Source: Hymenobacter sp. (GTDB lineage Bacteria > Bacteroidota > Bacteroidia > Cytophagales > Hymenobacteraceae). From it: DNA of 35,566 nucleotides. Numbering within the stretch: the stretch's first letter is position 1; the number at the start of each line of letters is the position of its first letter. Both the position numbers and the translations under genes were made by a program. This document shows, piece by piece, positions 7,405-15,848 of this stretch. The notes below the pieces were generated by a model. The model saw nothing but the letters and a program-made list of their open reading frames with translations, searched no databases and was not told where the DNA came from. The DNA lies in assembly GCA_028288445.1 (NCBI GenBank), contig JAQBNT010000240.1, forward strand, positions 1 through 35,566, read 5' to 3'.

Positions 7405-9276
7405 ATGACGTTTATTCCTTCGCTGCGGCGGCCGCTCCGGTGGCTGGCGGCCGGCCTACTGCTCACCAGCCCCGCGCTGGCCCAAACGCCGGCCAAGCCC
7501 AAGCCAGCCAGCCCCGCGCCCGCTGCCAAGCCGCCGGTTGCCAAGCCGGCCACCGCTTCGCCGGCCAAGCCCCAGCCGGCCATCGCCCCGCCCACCAAAC
7601 CGCTACCCGCCAAGCCCCAGCCAGCCAAGCCCAAGCCCACCGCCGTGCCGCCCGCCGAAGCTGGGGTGCGCTACCGCAGCGGCAAAACCCAGCTCGACCA
7701 GGGCAACTACGCCGCCGCCCTCGCGCAGCTGGAGCCGCTGGCCCAGCCCACCGCCCGCTTCGCCCGCGCCGCCGATGCCGCCTACCTGGCCGCCGTGGCC
7801 AACGCCCGCCTCAAGCAGTGGCCCGAGGCCGAGCAGCTCCTCAACCTGCTCCGCACCGAGTACCCAGCCTACCCGAACATGCCCGATGCGCTGTTTCTGC
7901 AAGCGCAGGTTTCGTTTGAGCAGGAAGATTTTGACACCGCCCTCAAAACCCTCACCCAACTTCCCGCTGATAAGCTAGTAGCCGAGCGCGAGGCGATGAA
8001 GGCCGCCTACCTGCCGCGTATCAGGGAACGCAACACCTGGCAGCGCAACCTGCGCCGCTACCCCGACGACGCCACCCTGGCCCGCGCCTACGCCGACCAC
8101 CTCATCGTCGGCGGGGCCTTCACCGATGCCGACCGCCCGCAGCTCGACGAGCTGATTGCCAAGTTCAGCCTCGACCGCGCCTACTATACGCCGCGCCCCC
8201 GGCCGGTTTCAGTGAAGAAAACCAGCTACAACGTGGCCGTGCTGCTGCCCTTCGAGCTGGCCGACCCGAGCTGGCAAACCCAGCGCAAAAACCAGTTCGT
8301 GACGGACCTCTACGCCGGCCTGCGCCTGGCCCAGGACAGCCTCCAGCGCGCCGGCCGCCCCATCCAGCTTTTCGCCTACGACACCGGGGCCGACACCCTC
8401 ACCCTGAAGCAAACCCTGGCCCTGCCCGAGTTGGCCGGCATGGACCTGCTCATCGGCCCCATCTATAAATCGGGGGCCAAGCTGCTGGGCCGCTACGCCC
8501 GCGAGCACCAGATTATCTGCGTCAACCCGCTCTCGCAGGACGGCGATTTGGTGCTGGATAACCCCTGGCACTACTTGTTTGCACCCAGCTCGGCCACGCA
8601 GGGGCGGGTGGCGGCGCAGTTTGCCCTCAATGCCTTTGGGGCCGGCCGGCCGGGCCTCGTGCTGTACGAGGACAGCAAGGACGACGCCGATTTTGCCACC
8701 GCATATAAGACCACGTTCGAAGAGCAGGGCGGCAAAATCAGCGCCCTGCGCCGCTTCAATCCCGACGTGGACGAGAGCCTCGCCGCAGCCTTTGCCGGGC
8801 CGGAGCTGGCCGCCGCCAGCCACGTCGTGGTTGTGTCCGATAACCGCCGCATCGGGCCCTACGCGCTGCGGCTGGTGCAGCAGCAGCCCGCCGCCACGCG
8901 TCCCGGCGTGCTGGCTCCCGGCACCTGGCTCGACAACCCGCGCCTCGACGTGAGCCAGCTCAACGGCCCCGCCACCTACTTCATCCAGCCCAAATACTAC
9001 GACGAGCAGGGGCTGGGCTTCCGCCGGTTCCGGCAGCTGTACTTGCAGCGCCAGCACCTGCCGCCGTCGGTTTTTGCCAGCCAGGGCTTTGAGATGCTGC
9101 TGTATTTCGGCAACGTGCTGTTTCAGTACGGCCCGGCATTTCAAACCAATTTGTCCACCGCGCCGCAAGCCACGGGTGCCATTTTTGAAGGCGAAAGCTA
9201 CCCCGGCGGCGCGCACGACAACCAGATAGTACCCATCATCAAGCTCAGCGGCCTGGAGTATCAGGTGATGCGCTAA
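7405..9276 (+). CDS. Periplasmic TPR plus binding-fold protein (LpoA-like / ABC substrate-binding-like)
   Basis: This is an exported protein of about 623 residues. The chosen ATG gives MTFIPSLRRPLRW followed by a hydrophobic core and a signal peptidase I site at ALAQ; another ATG lies at 7390. Next comes a ~60-residue linker of repeated Pro-Ala-Lys (PAKPQPAKPKP). Helical TPR-like repeats follow (~residues 85-215, e.g. YRSGKTQLDQGNYAAALAQL). From ~270 to the end there is a type I periplasmic-binding fold (YNVAVLLPFEL, DLLIGPIYKSGAKLLGRYAR, ASHVVVVSDN). TPR plus binding fold is the architecture of LpoA, the activator of penicillin-binding protein 1A, but relatives are often labelled amino-acid ABC substrate-binding proteins. 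No transporter genes are adjacent, which favours an envelope scaffold. There is no lipobox. Confidence 0.7.
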   Translation: MTFIPSLRRPLRWLAAGLLLTSPALAQTPAKPKPASPAPAAKPPVAKPATASPAKPQPAIAPPTKPLPAKPQPAKPKPTAVPPAEAGVRYRSGKTQLDQGNYAAALAQLEPLAQPTARFARAADAAYLAAVANARLKQWPEAEQLLNLLRTEYPAYPNMPDALFLQAQVSFEQEDFDTALKTLTQLPADKLVAEREAMKAAYLPRIRERNTWQRNLRRYPDDATLARAYADHLIVGGAFTDADRPQLDELIAKFSLDRAYYTPRPRPVSVKKTSYNVAVLLPFELADPSWQTQRKNQFVTDLYAGLRLAQDSLQRAGRPIQLFAYDTGADTLTLKQTLALPELAGMDLLIGPIYKSGAKLLGRYAREHQIICVNPLSQDGDLVLDNPWHYLFAPSSATQGRVAAQFALNAFGAGRPGLVLYEDSKDDADFATAYKTTFEEQGGKISALRRFNPDVDESLAAAFAGPELAAASHVVVVSDNRRIGPYALRLVQQQPAATRPGVLAPGTWLDNPRLDVSQLNGPATYFIQPKYYDEQGLGFRRFRQLYLQRQHLPPSVFASQGFEMLLYFGNVLFQYGPAFQTNLSTAPQATGAIFEGESYPGGAHDNQIVPIIKLSGLEYQVMR

Positions 9277-9296
9277 TGGCTGAATGTGCAGGCGTC

Positions 9297-9330
9297 TGTC
9301 ATGCTGAGCGCAGTCGAAGCATGACGTTCC
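9297..9330. repeat. Short GTCATGCTGAGCG-type hairpin repeat
   Basis: GTCATGCT (9298-9305) and AGCATGAC (9318-9325) are perfect inverted arms around GAGCGCAGTCGA. The same core recurs at 23611-23640. It lies between the LpoA-like gene and hemL. Confidence 0.75.
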
Positions 9331-9385
9331 TTTAATTAATTGACTTGCTTTAAAAGCAAACAGGCGTAAAAACTTTCCTTATTAC

Positions 9386-10684
9386 ATGCTCAACCTCACC
9401 ACTTCCGCTGCCCTTTTCGAACGTGCCAAAACCCTCATTCCCGGCGGCGTAAACTCGCCGGTGCGCGCTTTCCGCTCGGTGGGCGGCTCACCGGTATTCA
9501 TGGCCAGCGCCCACGGAGCTTGGCTCACCGACGTGGACGGCAACCAATACGTCGACTTCATCAACTCCTGGGGGCCGATGATTCTTGGCCACGCGCCGGA
9601 AGTGGTGCTCGATGCCGTGCGCGCGGCCCTGCCTAACTCGCTCAGCTTCGGCGCGCCCACGCACCGCGAGGTCGAAATGGCCGAATTGATTCGGGAAATG
9701 GTGCCCAGCATCGAAAAAGTCCGCCTCGTAAACTCCGGCACCGAGGCGTGCATGTCGGCCATCCGCGCCGCGCGGGGCTACACCGGCCGCGCCAAAATCA
9801 TCAAGTTTGAAGGCTGCTACCACGGCCACGGCGACGCCTTCCTGATTGCCGCTGGCAGCGGCGCCCTCACCGCCGGCGAGCCCGACTCGGCCGGTGTAAC
9901 CATCGGCGTGGCCCAGGACACCCTCACCGCGCCCTACAACGACCTGCCCGCCGTCGAAGCCCTCATCGCCGCCAATCCCGGCCAAATAGCGGCCCTCATC
10001 CTGGAGCCCGTGGTGGGTAACATGGGCCTCGTAATTCCTGCCGAAGGCTTCCTGCAAGGCCTGCGCGACCTCTGCACGCAACACGGCATCGTGCTCATTT
10101 TTGATGAGGTGATGACCGGGTTCCGCCTTGCGCCGGGCGGCGCGCAGCAGCTCTACGGCATCACGGCCGACATGACGACGCTGGGCAAAATCATCGGCGG
10201 CGGCCTGCCCGTGGGCGCTTACGGCGGCCGCGAAGACATCATGAACTGCGTGGCCCCGGCCGGCAAAGTCTACCAGGCCGGCACGCTCTCCGGCAACCCG
10301 ATGGCCACCGCCGCCGGCATGGCCCAGCTCCGCTACCTGCACGAGTACCCCGAGCTTTACACCGCCCTCGAAGCCAGCAGCGCCCGCCTCGCCGACGGCA
10401 CCCGCCAGATTGCCGCTGAGTTGGGCCTGAACTACACCGTGAACCGCGTGGGCTCCATGTTCAGCTTATTCTTCACTGATAAGCCGGTGAATAATCTGGA
10501 CGATGCCAAACACTGTGACACCGCCGCTTTCGGCCGCTACTTCCACGCCATGCTGAACCGGGGCATCTACCTCGCGCCCTCGCAGTTCGAGGCCCTATTC
10601 GTATCCACGGCCATTACCGACGAGCTGGTGGAAAAATACCTGACGGCCTGCCGCGAATCCTTGAAAGAAGCCCACGGCTTGTAA
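9386..10684 (+). CDS. hemL: Glutamate-1-semialdehyde 2,1-aminomutase
   Basis: This 432-residue PLP enzyme converts glutamate-1-semialdehyde to 5-aminolevulinate, the last step of the C5 route into tetrapyrrole/heme synthesis in the cytoplasm. The diagnostic sequence is near complete: IPGGVNSPVRAF at the N-terminus, SGTEACMSAIRAARG, GCYHGHGD, FDEVMTGFR, and the PLP lysine in TLGKIIGGGLPVGAYGG (Lys268). Length is normal for the family. The start is the ATG 56 bases after the hairpin repeat. A short gap separates it from the next gene, so co-transcription with 10713-11621 is possible. No other heme gene is in the window. Confidence 0.97.
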   Translation: MLNLTTSAALFERAKTLIPGGVNSPVRAFRSVGGSPVFMASAHGAWLTDVDGNQYVDFINSWGPMILGHAPEVVLDAVRAALPNSLSFGAPTHREVEMAELIREMVPSIEKVRLVNSGTEACMSAIRAARGYTGRAKIIKFEGCYHGHGDAFLIAAGSGALTAGEPDSAGVTIGVAQDTLTAPYNDLPAVEALIAANPGQIAALILEPVVGNMGLVIPAEGFLQGLRDLCTQHGIVLIFDEVMTGFRLAPGGAQQLYGITADMTTLGKIIGGGLPVGAYGGREDIMNCVAPAGKVYQAGTLSGNPMATAAGMAQLRYLHEYPELYTALEASSARLADGTRQIAAELGLNYTVNRVGSMFSLFFTDKPVNNLDDAKHCDTAAFGRYFHAMLNRGIYLAPSQFEALFVSTAITDELVEKYLTACRESLKEAHGL

Positions 10685-10712
10685 CGCGCGTTAAATCTGC
10701 GACCTTTGCCCG

Positions 10713-11621
10713 ATGCTAAAATTCCGTCTGCTAAGCCTGCTGTTGTTATTTGCGGCGTTTGCCCACGCCGAAACGCCCGCCCAAGCCAACAAGCGCCTCT
10801 TCGATAAAACCGTCGATGAGCTGAATTTCCGCACCATGGAAACTGTGTACGATAAGTCGTTCACCCGGGGCAAGTTTCCGCTCACACTGCGCACCGCTGC
10901 CGCCCGCCGCGCCTTCGATGGCTTCGGGAGCAACTCGGGCCTAAAGCAACTATTTCTTAATTACAACGGCATTGCCGAGCGGTATAAAAACCGGTTCGGC
11001 AACGGCCCGCTCACGCTGGCGGAGTTCGATAAGCAGTTGAAATCGGTGCTGCTGGACAAGAACTTTGAGTTCTTCATCCACAACCTGCCGCGCGATGAGC
11101 GGGTGTCGCTCATCCGGGCCGAGCAGCGCCTCATTCAGCAGGCCAGCGCCCAGTTCAACGACTCCGGCGCGGCGGCCGGCCCCACCGTGCCCGTTGCCGA
11201 TAACGGTGCCCAGCCCGAAGCCCCCGTGACGGCTCCGCTCACCACCAACGACACCGACGGCCCCCAGCCGGAAGCCACCCCCGCCGCTGCAGCCGACGAC
11301 GAGGCTCCACTTACCAGCGCCCCCGTGGTGCCGGCCGGCCCAGCTCCGCACCACGACTGGCTCGATTACCTCACCCTGCTGCTGAGCCTGGCCAGTGCCG
11401 GCATGCTCTTCCACCTAATTACCAACGTACTGCCGGCCCTGAACCGCCGCATCAATAACCTCAGTGCCGAGCCAGAGCCGGAGCCCGAACCCCGCAGCCT
11501 CGCCAGCCGCCTGCGGCCCAACCGCAACCCCGGCGGCCTGCGCGAAGACCGGTACGAGGACGACGAAGACGAGGAAGCCGAAGGCGAGCCAGCCGGCCCG
11601 TACCGCCACGACGACGACTGA
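10713..11621 (+). CDS. Exported single-span protein with acidic C-terminal tail, hypothetical
   Basis: This 302-residue protein is not recognised. Visible parts are a signal peptide (MLKFRLLSLLLLFAAFAHA), an ~130-residue conserved-looking helical domain (NKRLFDKTVDELNFRTME... to about residue 150), an Ala/Pro/Thr-rich linker (~150-215), one membrane span (~217-237), and a cytoplasmic-type tail that is Arg/Pro-rich and then strongly acidic (EDRYEDDEDEEAEGE). The arrangement suggests a periplasmic sensor-like or scaffold domain anchored in the inner membrane. GACCTTTG lies 5 bases before the ATG and resembles a TAnnTTTG box placed for a very short leader. It is followed 59 bases later by dcd. 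Confidence 0.6.
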   Translation: MLKFRLLSLLLLFAAFAHAETPAQANKRLFDKTVDELNFRTMETVYDKSFTRGKFPLTLRTAAARRAFDGFGSNSGLKQLFLNYNGIAERYKNRFGNGPLTLAEFDKQLKSVLLDKNFEFFIHNLPRDERVSLIRAEQRLIQQASAQFNDSGAAAGPTVPVADNGAQPEAPVTAPLTTNDTDGPQPEATPAAAADDEAPLTSAPVVPAGPAPHHDWLDYLTLLLSLASAGMLFHLITNVLPALNRRINNLSAEPEPEPEPRSLASRLRPNRNPGGLREDRYEDDEDEEAEGEPAGPYRHDDD

Positions 11622-11680
11622 TTTCTGGCTGAACCCTATCAGAAACCGGCCACCCCAATTGCCTATTACCACCCCATTCA

Positions 11681-12217
11681 ATGATTCTTACCGACCAGCA
11701 AATCCTCGCGGAAATCGAAAAAGGCACCATCGTCATCGAGCCCTACGACCGCAGCTGCCTGGGCACCAACTCCTACGATGTGCACCTCGGCAAGTACCTC
11801 GCCACCTACCGCGATGAGGTGCTGGACGCCCGCAAGCACAACGAAATCGACACCTTTGAAATCCCTGAAGAGGGTTTCGTGCTCCAGCCGGGCCGCCTCT
11901 ACCTCGGCGTGACGCAGGAATATACCGAAACCCACGCTACTGTGCCCTTCCTGGAAGGCAAGAGCAGCGTGGGCCGCCTCGGTATCGATATTCACGCCAC
12001 TGCTGGCAAGGGCGACGTAGGCTTTTGCAACCATTGGACACTGGAAATCAGCGTGTCAATGCCCGTGCGGATTTACCGGAATATGCCCATCGGCCAGCTA
12101 ATTTATTTTACTGTGCAGGGCAATGTGAATACCTTGTACAACCGCAAGGAAAACGCCAAATACAACGACAAAACCGACAAACCGGTAGAGTCGATGATGT
12201 GGAAAAATAAGTGGTAG
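11681..12217 (+). CDS. dcd: dCTP deaminase
   Basis: This 178-residue enzyme of the dUTPase/dCTP-deaminase fold deaminates dCTP to dUTP, feeding dTMP synthesis. MILTDQQILAEIEKG is the standard N-terminus. The core VPFLEGKSSVGRLGIDIHATAG carries the nucleotide-binding SS-x-GR. The catalytic glutamate is Glu122 in HWTLEIS. The IDPGFxG loop of enterobacterial Dcd is replaced here by GKGDVGFCN, a variant I associate with Bacteroidota enzymes. Whether it is mono- or bifunctional (deaminase plus dUTPase) cannot be judged from sequence alone. Together with dgt it is the second dNTP-pool enzyme in the window, but the two are unlinked. Confidence 0.93.
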   Translation: MILTDQQILAEIEKGTIVIEPYDRSCLGTNSYDVHLGKYLATYRDEVLDARKHNEIDTFEIPEEGFVLQPGRLYLGVTQEYTETHATVPFLEGKSSVGRLGIDIHATAGKGDVGFCNHWTLEISVSMPVRIYRNMPIGQLIYFTVQGNVNTLYNRKENAKYNDKTDKPVESMMWKNKW

Positions 12218-12349
12218 AATATAGCGTTGGGATAATGCTGGGACAGCAATTCCGAACCGTGCCGCGCTTTTTTGCGTTGAAATCGGTGACTGCGCCGCCC
12301 AGGGCTGGCCCGGTCCTTGCGTAAGTGTGCAACTGAAACCCCTACGACG

Positions 12350-12895
12350 ATGACTACGAAAACCGCTTTTGCTTCTCTTTTCCTGGCACTTCTGGCCGGT
12401 TCTGCTGCTGCTCAGCAGGGGCCGAATAGCACCGTGGCCGTGCAGGACAAAACCCAGTTCAGCCCCCGCCTCAATCCCGTGCAATCCCGCGCCGACCGCC
12501 TCAGCGAGCAGATGGTACGCGACCTGCACCTGAACAACTATCAGGCTACCAAGCTTCGCGCCGTGAATGCCGATAAAATCGCCAAGATGGCAACAATTGA
12601 GCGCCAAAACGCTGGCAACCAAAAGCTGATTGACGAGCAGTGCAACGGGGTCTGCAAAGAGCGGGACCGGGAATTCCAGGCTTTCCTCAGCAACGACCAG
12701 TACACCAGCTACTTCGGCTCCCGCGGGGTCTATAATAAAACGGACCGCGACTTCGCCAGCCAGTCGGCTAGTATCCTGCTTACCAACTCGGTGCAAAACC
12801 CATCGCCGGGCCGCGCTAATGACGCTTCTATTGCCCCGACCAGCACCCGGCCCACCAACCGCCCCGCCGGTAACCTGGGCCGCAACGCCCGCTAA
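12350..12895 (+). CDS. Small periplasmic helical protein (Spy/CpxP-like), hypothetical
   Basis: This is an exported protein of about 181 residues. The ATG at 12350 gives a signal peptide (MTTKTAFASLFLALLAGSAAA). The mature part has a helical region (RADRLSEQMVRDLHLNNYQATKLRAVNADK) that resembles the LTxxQ-type helices of Spy/CpxP periplasmic chaperones, with a conserved-looking NDQYTSYF later and a disordered Ser/Pro/Arg-rich tail. Two cysteines (CNGVC) could form a disulfide or bind a metal. It is separated from dcd by 132 bases and followed by a strong terminator. Assignment to the Spy family is by general resemblance only. Confidence 0.6.
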   Translation: MTTKTAFASLFLALLAGSAAAQQGPNSTVAVQDKTQFSPRLNPVQSRADRLSEQMVRDLHLNNYQATKLRAVNADKIAKMATIERQNAGNQKLIDEQCNGVCKERDREFQAFLSNDQYTSYFGSRGVYNKTDRDFASQSASILLTNSVQNPSPGRANDASIAPTSTRPTNRPAGNLGRNAR

Positions 12896-12932
12896 ATTGT
12901 AGTACCCGCTTCAGGTCGTTCCTCAACATAAG

Positions 12933-12967
12933 AAAAGCCCCACCGGATATTTCCGGCGGGGCTTTTT
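12933..12967. terminator. Bidirectional intrinsic terminator
   Basis: AAAAGCCCCACCGGA pairs with TCCGGCGGGGCTTTTT around a short loop, with one mismatch. It is bounded by A- and T-tracts, so it can serve the Spy-like gene (+) and gldC (-), which converge here. Confidence 0.85.
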
Positions 12968-13012
12968 ATTGAGTTGCTGTTTCAAAATGCACAAGCTAAA
13001 GCATGTGATGTG

Positions 13013-13357
13013 CTACAGGCGCTCCTGAGTTTGTTCCTGCTTGTCGAGATACTCCGACAGCTCTTTGCAGAGCGCGCGCATCTTATTGGCCATTTCCTTG
13101 TCGTCGGTAGCTGTCACGATGTTCTCCGCCATCGAGCCGATATTATCGACCACGAAGCGCTTCATCTCGTCCACGGGCATGTCCTTGGTCCAGAGGTCGA
13201 TTTTCATGGTACCGGCCTGCTCCCGGTCCCAAAGCGCAATGTTGATGGCTTTGGCGAAGTGGATATCCGGCCCCGCATCGGTGGCCGACCAACTGATGGC
13301 CTCGGGGACTTTTTTATCGTCGAGGGCAATGCTGAAACGTATTTCTGATTTTTTCAT
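13013..13357 (-). CDS. gldC: Gliding motility protein GldC
   Basis: This is a 114-residue cytoplasmic protein. The N-terminus MKKSEIRFSIALDDKKVPEAI, the ISWSATDAG segment, and the highly characteristic IDLWTKDMPVDEMKRFV identify GldC. In Flavobacterium johnsoniae GldC is an accessory that improves gliding and is not absolutely required; its biochemical role is unknown. It starts at the ATG at 13357. It lies downstream of dnaN on the same strand, separated by a 32-bp-arm hairpin repeat. The other gld genes in the window are about 3 kb away, beyond the AT-rich insert. Confidence 0.92.
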   Translation of the reverse strand: MKKSEIRFSIALDDKKVPEAISWSATDAGPDIHFAKAINIALWDREQAGTMKIDLWTKDMPVDEMKRFVVDNIGSMAENIVTATDDKEMANKMRALCKELSEYLDKQEQTQERL

Positions 13358-13371
13358 ATTTGGGTAAAATG

Positions 13372-13460
13372 TGTCATCCTGAGCGTGGCGCAGGACCTTA
13401 TCAAGTCAGAACGACTGTCGTTCGGCGATGATAAGGTCCTGCGCTACGCTCAGGATGACA
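13372..13460. repeat. Long inverted repeat, TGTCATCCTGAGCG family
   Basis: Arms of 32 bases (13372-13403 and 13429-13460) are complementary with one mismatch, around a 25-base loop. Each arm begins TGTCATCCTGAGCG and ends GGACCTTATCA. A close relative with the same arm ends is at 18525-18648. It lies between dnaN and gldC. Confidence 0.92.
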
Positions 13461-13477
13461 GTTTTAGAGGCAAAAAG

Positions 13478-14602
13478 TTAGACGTAGTTGTTCAACATCA
13501 CCGGCATCACCAGCATCAGGATGCTTTCGTTGTCGTCGGGCGTGGTGGGCATGAGGAGGCCAGCGCGGTTGGGCGTGCTCAGCTCCAGGGTGATTTCCTC
13601 GGAGTCGATGTTTGAGAGCATTTCGAGCAGGAAGCGGGCGTTGAAGCCGATTTCCATGTCTTCGCCGTCGTACTGGCAGGTGAGGGTTTCCTTGGCTTCG
13701 TTGCTGAAATCCAGGTCTTCGGCCGAAACCACCAGCTCGGAGCCGGCCAAGCGCAGGCGCACCTGGTGGGTGGTTTTGTTGGAGTAGATGCTGATGCGAC
13801 GCACTGAATTCAGTAACTCCGAACGGTTGATGATGAGCTTGTTGGGGTTGCTCACCGGAATCACGTTTTCGTAGTCCGGGTACCGCTCGTCAATCAGGCG
13901 GCACACGAGACGCATCTGGTTGAACGAGAAATAGGCGTTGCTCTGGTTGAACTCGATTTTCACCGGCGTGGCCTCCGAGGGCAGCGTGCCTTTCAACAGG
14001 TTGAAGGCTTTGCGCGGGATGATGAGGTTGGCGGTTTGGCCCGCGCCCACGTCCTGGCGGCGGTAGCGCAGCAGGCGGTGCCCGTCGGTAGCCACGAAGG
14101 TTACCTGCGAGTCGGCCAGCTGCACCAGAATGCCGGTCATGGCCGGGCGTAGCTCGTCGGTGCTCACCGCGAAGATGGTTTTGTTGATGGCCCGGGCCAG
14201 CGACGACGACGGCATCTCAATCGGGGCCGAGCCCTTCACCACCGGCACGCGGGGAAAGTCGGCGGCGTTCTCGCCAGCCAGCTTGTAGCGGCCATTGGCC
14301 GAGCTGATTTCGATGGTGTAGGTTTCCTCATCCAACGTGAACGTTACGGGCTGGTCGGGCAGGTTCTTGAGGGTGTCGAGCAGGATGCGGGCGGGCGCGG
14401 CAATGCGGCCGGTGTCGCGGGCCTCCACGGGTAGCTCGGTAATCATGCTCGTTTCCAGGTCAGAGGCCGTAATGGTGAGCTTACCGGCCTCAATCTCAAA
14501 TAGAAAATTCTCCAGAATGGGCACCACGGGGTTGTTCGTAACCACGCCGTTGATGCTTTGCAGCTGCTTGAGCAGCGCGGAGGATGATACGATGAATTTC
14601 AT
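13478..14602 (-). CDS. dnaN: DNA polymerase III sliding clamp (beta subunit)
   Basis: This 374-residue beta clamp encircles DNA and tethers polymerase III and other clamp-binding enzymes. Three clamp domains of about 120 residues follow in order. Recognisable segments are MKFIVSSSALLKQLQSINGVV at the start, FVATDGHRLLRYRR in the middle, RYPDYENVIP and the C-terminal ILMLVMPVMLNNYV, which forms part of the hydrophobic cleft for clamp-binding motifs. I choose the ATG at 14602; the extra upstream frame lacks family similarity. A TATCTTTG box lies 33 bases upstream on the same strand. dnaA is not in the window, so this is not an obvious origin-linked dnaN. Confidence 0.97.
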   Translation of the reverse strand: MKFIVSSSALLKQLQSINGVVTNNPVVPILENFLFEIEAGKLTITASDLETSMITELPVEARDTGRIAAPARILLDTLKNLPDQPVTFTLDEETYTIEISSANGRYKLAGENAADFPRVPVVKGSAPIEMPSSSLARAINKTIFAVSTDELRPAMTGILVQLADSQVTFVATDGHRLLRYRRQDVGAGQTANLIIPRKAFNLLKGTLPSEATPVKIEFNQSNAYFSFNQMRLVCRLIDERYPDYENVIPVSNPNKLIINRSELLNSVRRISIYSNKTTHQVRLRLAGSELVVSAEDLDFSNEAKETLTCQYDGEDMEIGFNARFLLEMLSNIDSEEITLELSTPNRAGLLMPTTPDDNESILMLVMPVMLNNYV

Positions 14603-14635
14603 GGTGCGAAGGCTAGGGCTTTGGTTGGGGGAGGG

Positions 14636-14643
14636 CAAAGATA
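14636..14643 (-). promoter_or_regulatory. Probable -7 box for dnaN (TATCTTTG on the minus strand)
   Basis: Read on the minus strand, TATCTTTG matches TAnnTTTG exactly and lies 33 bases before the dnaN ATG. A -33 TTG at standard spacing is not obvious. Confidence 0.4.
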
Positions 14644-14781
14644 GGGGGTGGGGTTGGGCTTTGGAAGGGGCGCGGCCAAGGAGAATGGAATGAGCAGGAT
14701 AGATAATTTGATGTCAGAATAATTGGTAGCTCATTCTGAACTTCGACTTAACTTTTCAAGACGAAGTAACATTTTCCACCA

Positions 14782-15693
14782 ATGCAATACCCAAAAAGAC
14801 TCCAACAGGCTGCGAAGGATTTAAATGTGTCGATGCAGGAAATAACAGACGCATTAGCTAGCAGAGGACACTATGTCGAAAACAAGCCGACAACTAAACT
14901 CTCCATAGAGCAACTAGACATTGTAGACGAAATTCTGAACAGAGACCAAAGAACTTCTTCATCAACTCTTGAAGTAAGTAAGCGAGATGCAACAACGTTT
15001 CAAAAGCTCGAATACATCAGGAGGAAAAGTGGCTACCCCAAAAGCTTTTTCAAGTATTTTGGGACACAAGACCATCATTTTTCTAGTTTGGAAGATGGTT
15101 ACATTTACCTGTCTCCACCTTCCTATTTCAATGACCCATTCGATTGCTCACTTGACTTAGTAGACTTTTCTAGCCGTACCAACAAAGACTTCAATAAAAG
15201 AGCTGTCGAACGATTTAAACAGCGAGTCAAGGACATTGGGGTATGCTGCTTCTCCAGAATCAATGACTCTATATTGATGTGGGCGCATTATGCAAATAGC
15301 CACCGCGGCTTCTGTTTGGAATTTAGTTCTGACAGCGAGAATCCTTATGGCATCCATCCGTTAGATGTATGCTATTCAGAAATGCTTGTTAAACTGAACT
15401 TTCACAATAATGCAGATGATGCTATTGCTAATATGATTTTCACAAAATCATTGGATTGGAAATACGAACAAGAAATGAGGTGTATTGCTGATGGCCTTGT
15501 CAGCCAAGATGATAGGAAAAAGCACTTTGATGCTTCGAAATTGAAGTCTGTTTATCTTGGTGTCAAGTGTGAAGAAGTAACTAGTGAAAAGATAAAAGAC
15601 ATTGTCAGAAGAAAATATCCTTTGACAAAGGTGTATCAAGCATCAAAAAGCCCTGATTCTTTTTCGATTCAATTTGACACAGTGAGCATTTGA
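14782..15693 (+). CDS. DUF2971 protein with IF-2-N-like N-terminal domain, AT-rich, probably acquired
   Basis: This is a 303-residue cytoplasmic protein. Residues ~4-52 (RLQQAAKDLNVSMQEITDAL, then PTTKLSIEQLDIVDEIL) resemble the small helical IF-2 N-terminal domain, which precedes unrelated effector domains in some proteins. Residues ~85-300 match DUF2971 (PF11185-type): a KYF...LEDGYIYLSPPSYFNDPFD start, then SILMWAHYANSHRGFCLEF, and a DWKYEQEMR motif with conserved Trp and Glu. Biochemical activity of DUF2971 is unknown. Composition differs sharply from neighbours (15001-15060 has 23 G/C of 60, against 37 of 60 at 16201-16260) and codon use is AT-ending, so transfer is likely. It sits alone between dnaN and a gldG remnant. 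A defence-like role is conceivable but unproven. Confidence 0.75.
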   Translation: MQYPKRLQQAAKDLNVSMQEITDALASRGHYVENKPTTKLSIEQLDIVDEILNRDQRTSSSTLEVSKRDATTFQKLEYIRRKSGYPKSFFKYFGTQDHHFSSLEDGYIYLSPPSYFNDPFDCSLDLVDFSSRTNKDFNKRAVERFKQRVKDIGVCCFSRINDSILMWAHYANSHRGFCLEFSSDSENPYGIHPLDVCYSEMLVKLNFHNNADDAIANMIFTKSLDWKYEQEMRCIADGLVSQDDRKKHFDASKLKSVYLGVKCEEVTSEKIKDIVRRKYPLTKVYQASKSPDSFSIQFDTVSI

Positions 15694-15706
15694 GGATTTG
15701 TTGCTA

Positions 15707-15838
15707 GCTCGCAAACCCCGCATACCACCGCTTGAGCTGCCACGCCCGCACGGTCCCGAACGCGCCCAGCAGCAGCGCGGAGATTCAGAAGCTTCCAGCG
15801 GCGGCGCTGTTCGGCCAGCTGCAATTTGTCCAGCGGTT
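15707..15838 (-). pseudogene. Decayed second copy of the gldG 3' end
   Basis: Read on the minus strand, this stretch encodes DKLQLAEQRRRWKLLNL, then a disrupted part, then VRAWQLKRWYAGFAS and a TAG stop. It aligns to the real GldG C-terminus (DKVKLAEQRRRWQLLNLG... VRAWRRKRRYAWFGA) encoded at about 16052-16190. The central membrane-span portion has lost bases and is out of frame. Many differences are at third codon positions, so the copy is diverged and not a recent duplication. There is no start or upstream domain, so it is a fragment. Confidence 0.8.
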
Positions 15839-15848
15839 GGGAAATAAC

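Noticed and set aside
13478..14602. Replication origin near dnaN
   Set aside because: No dnaA, gyrase or recF neighbour is present and no cluster of DnaA boxes was noticed; dnaN is often unlinked from the origin in Bacteroidota.
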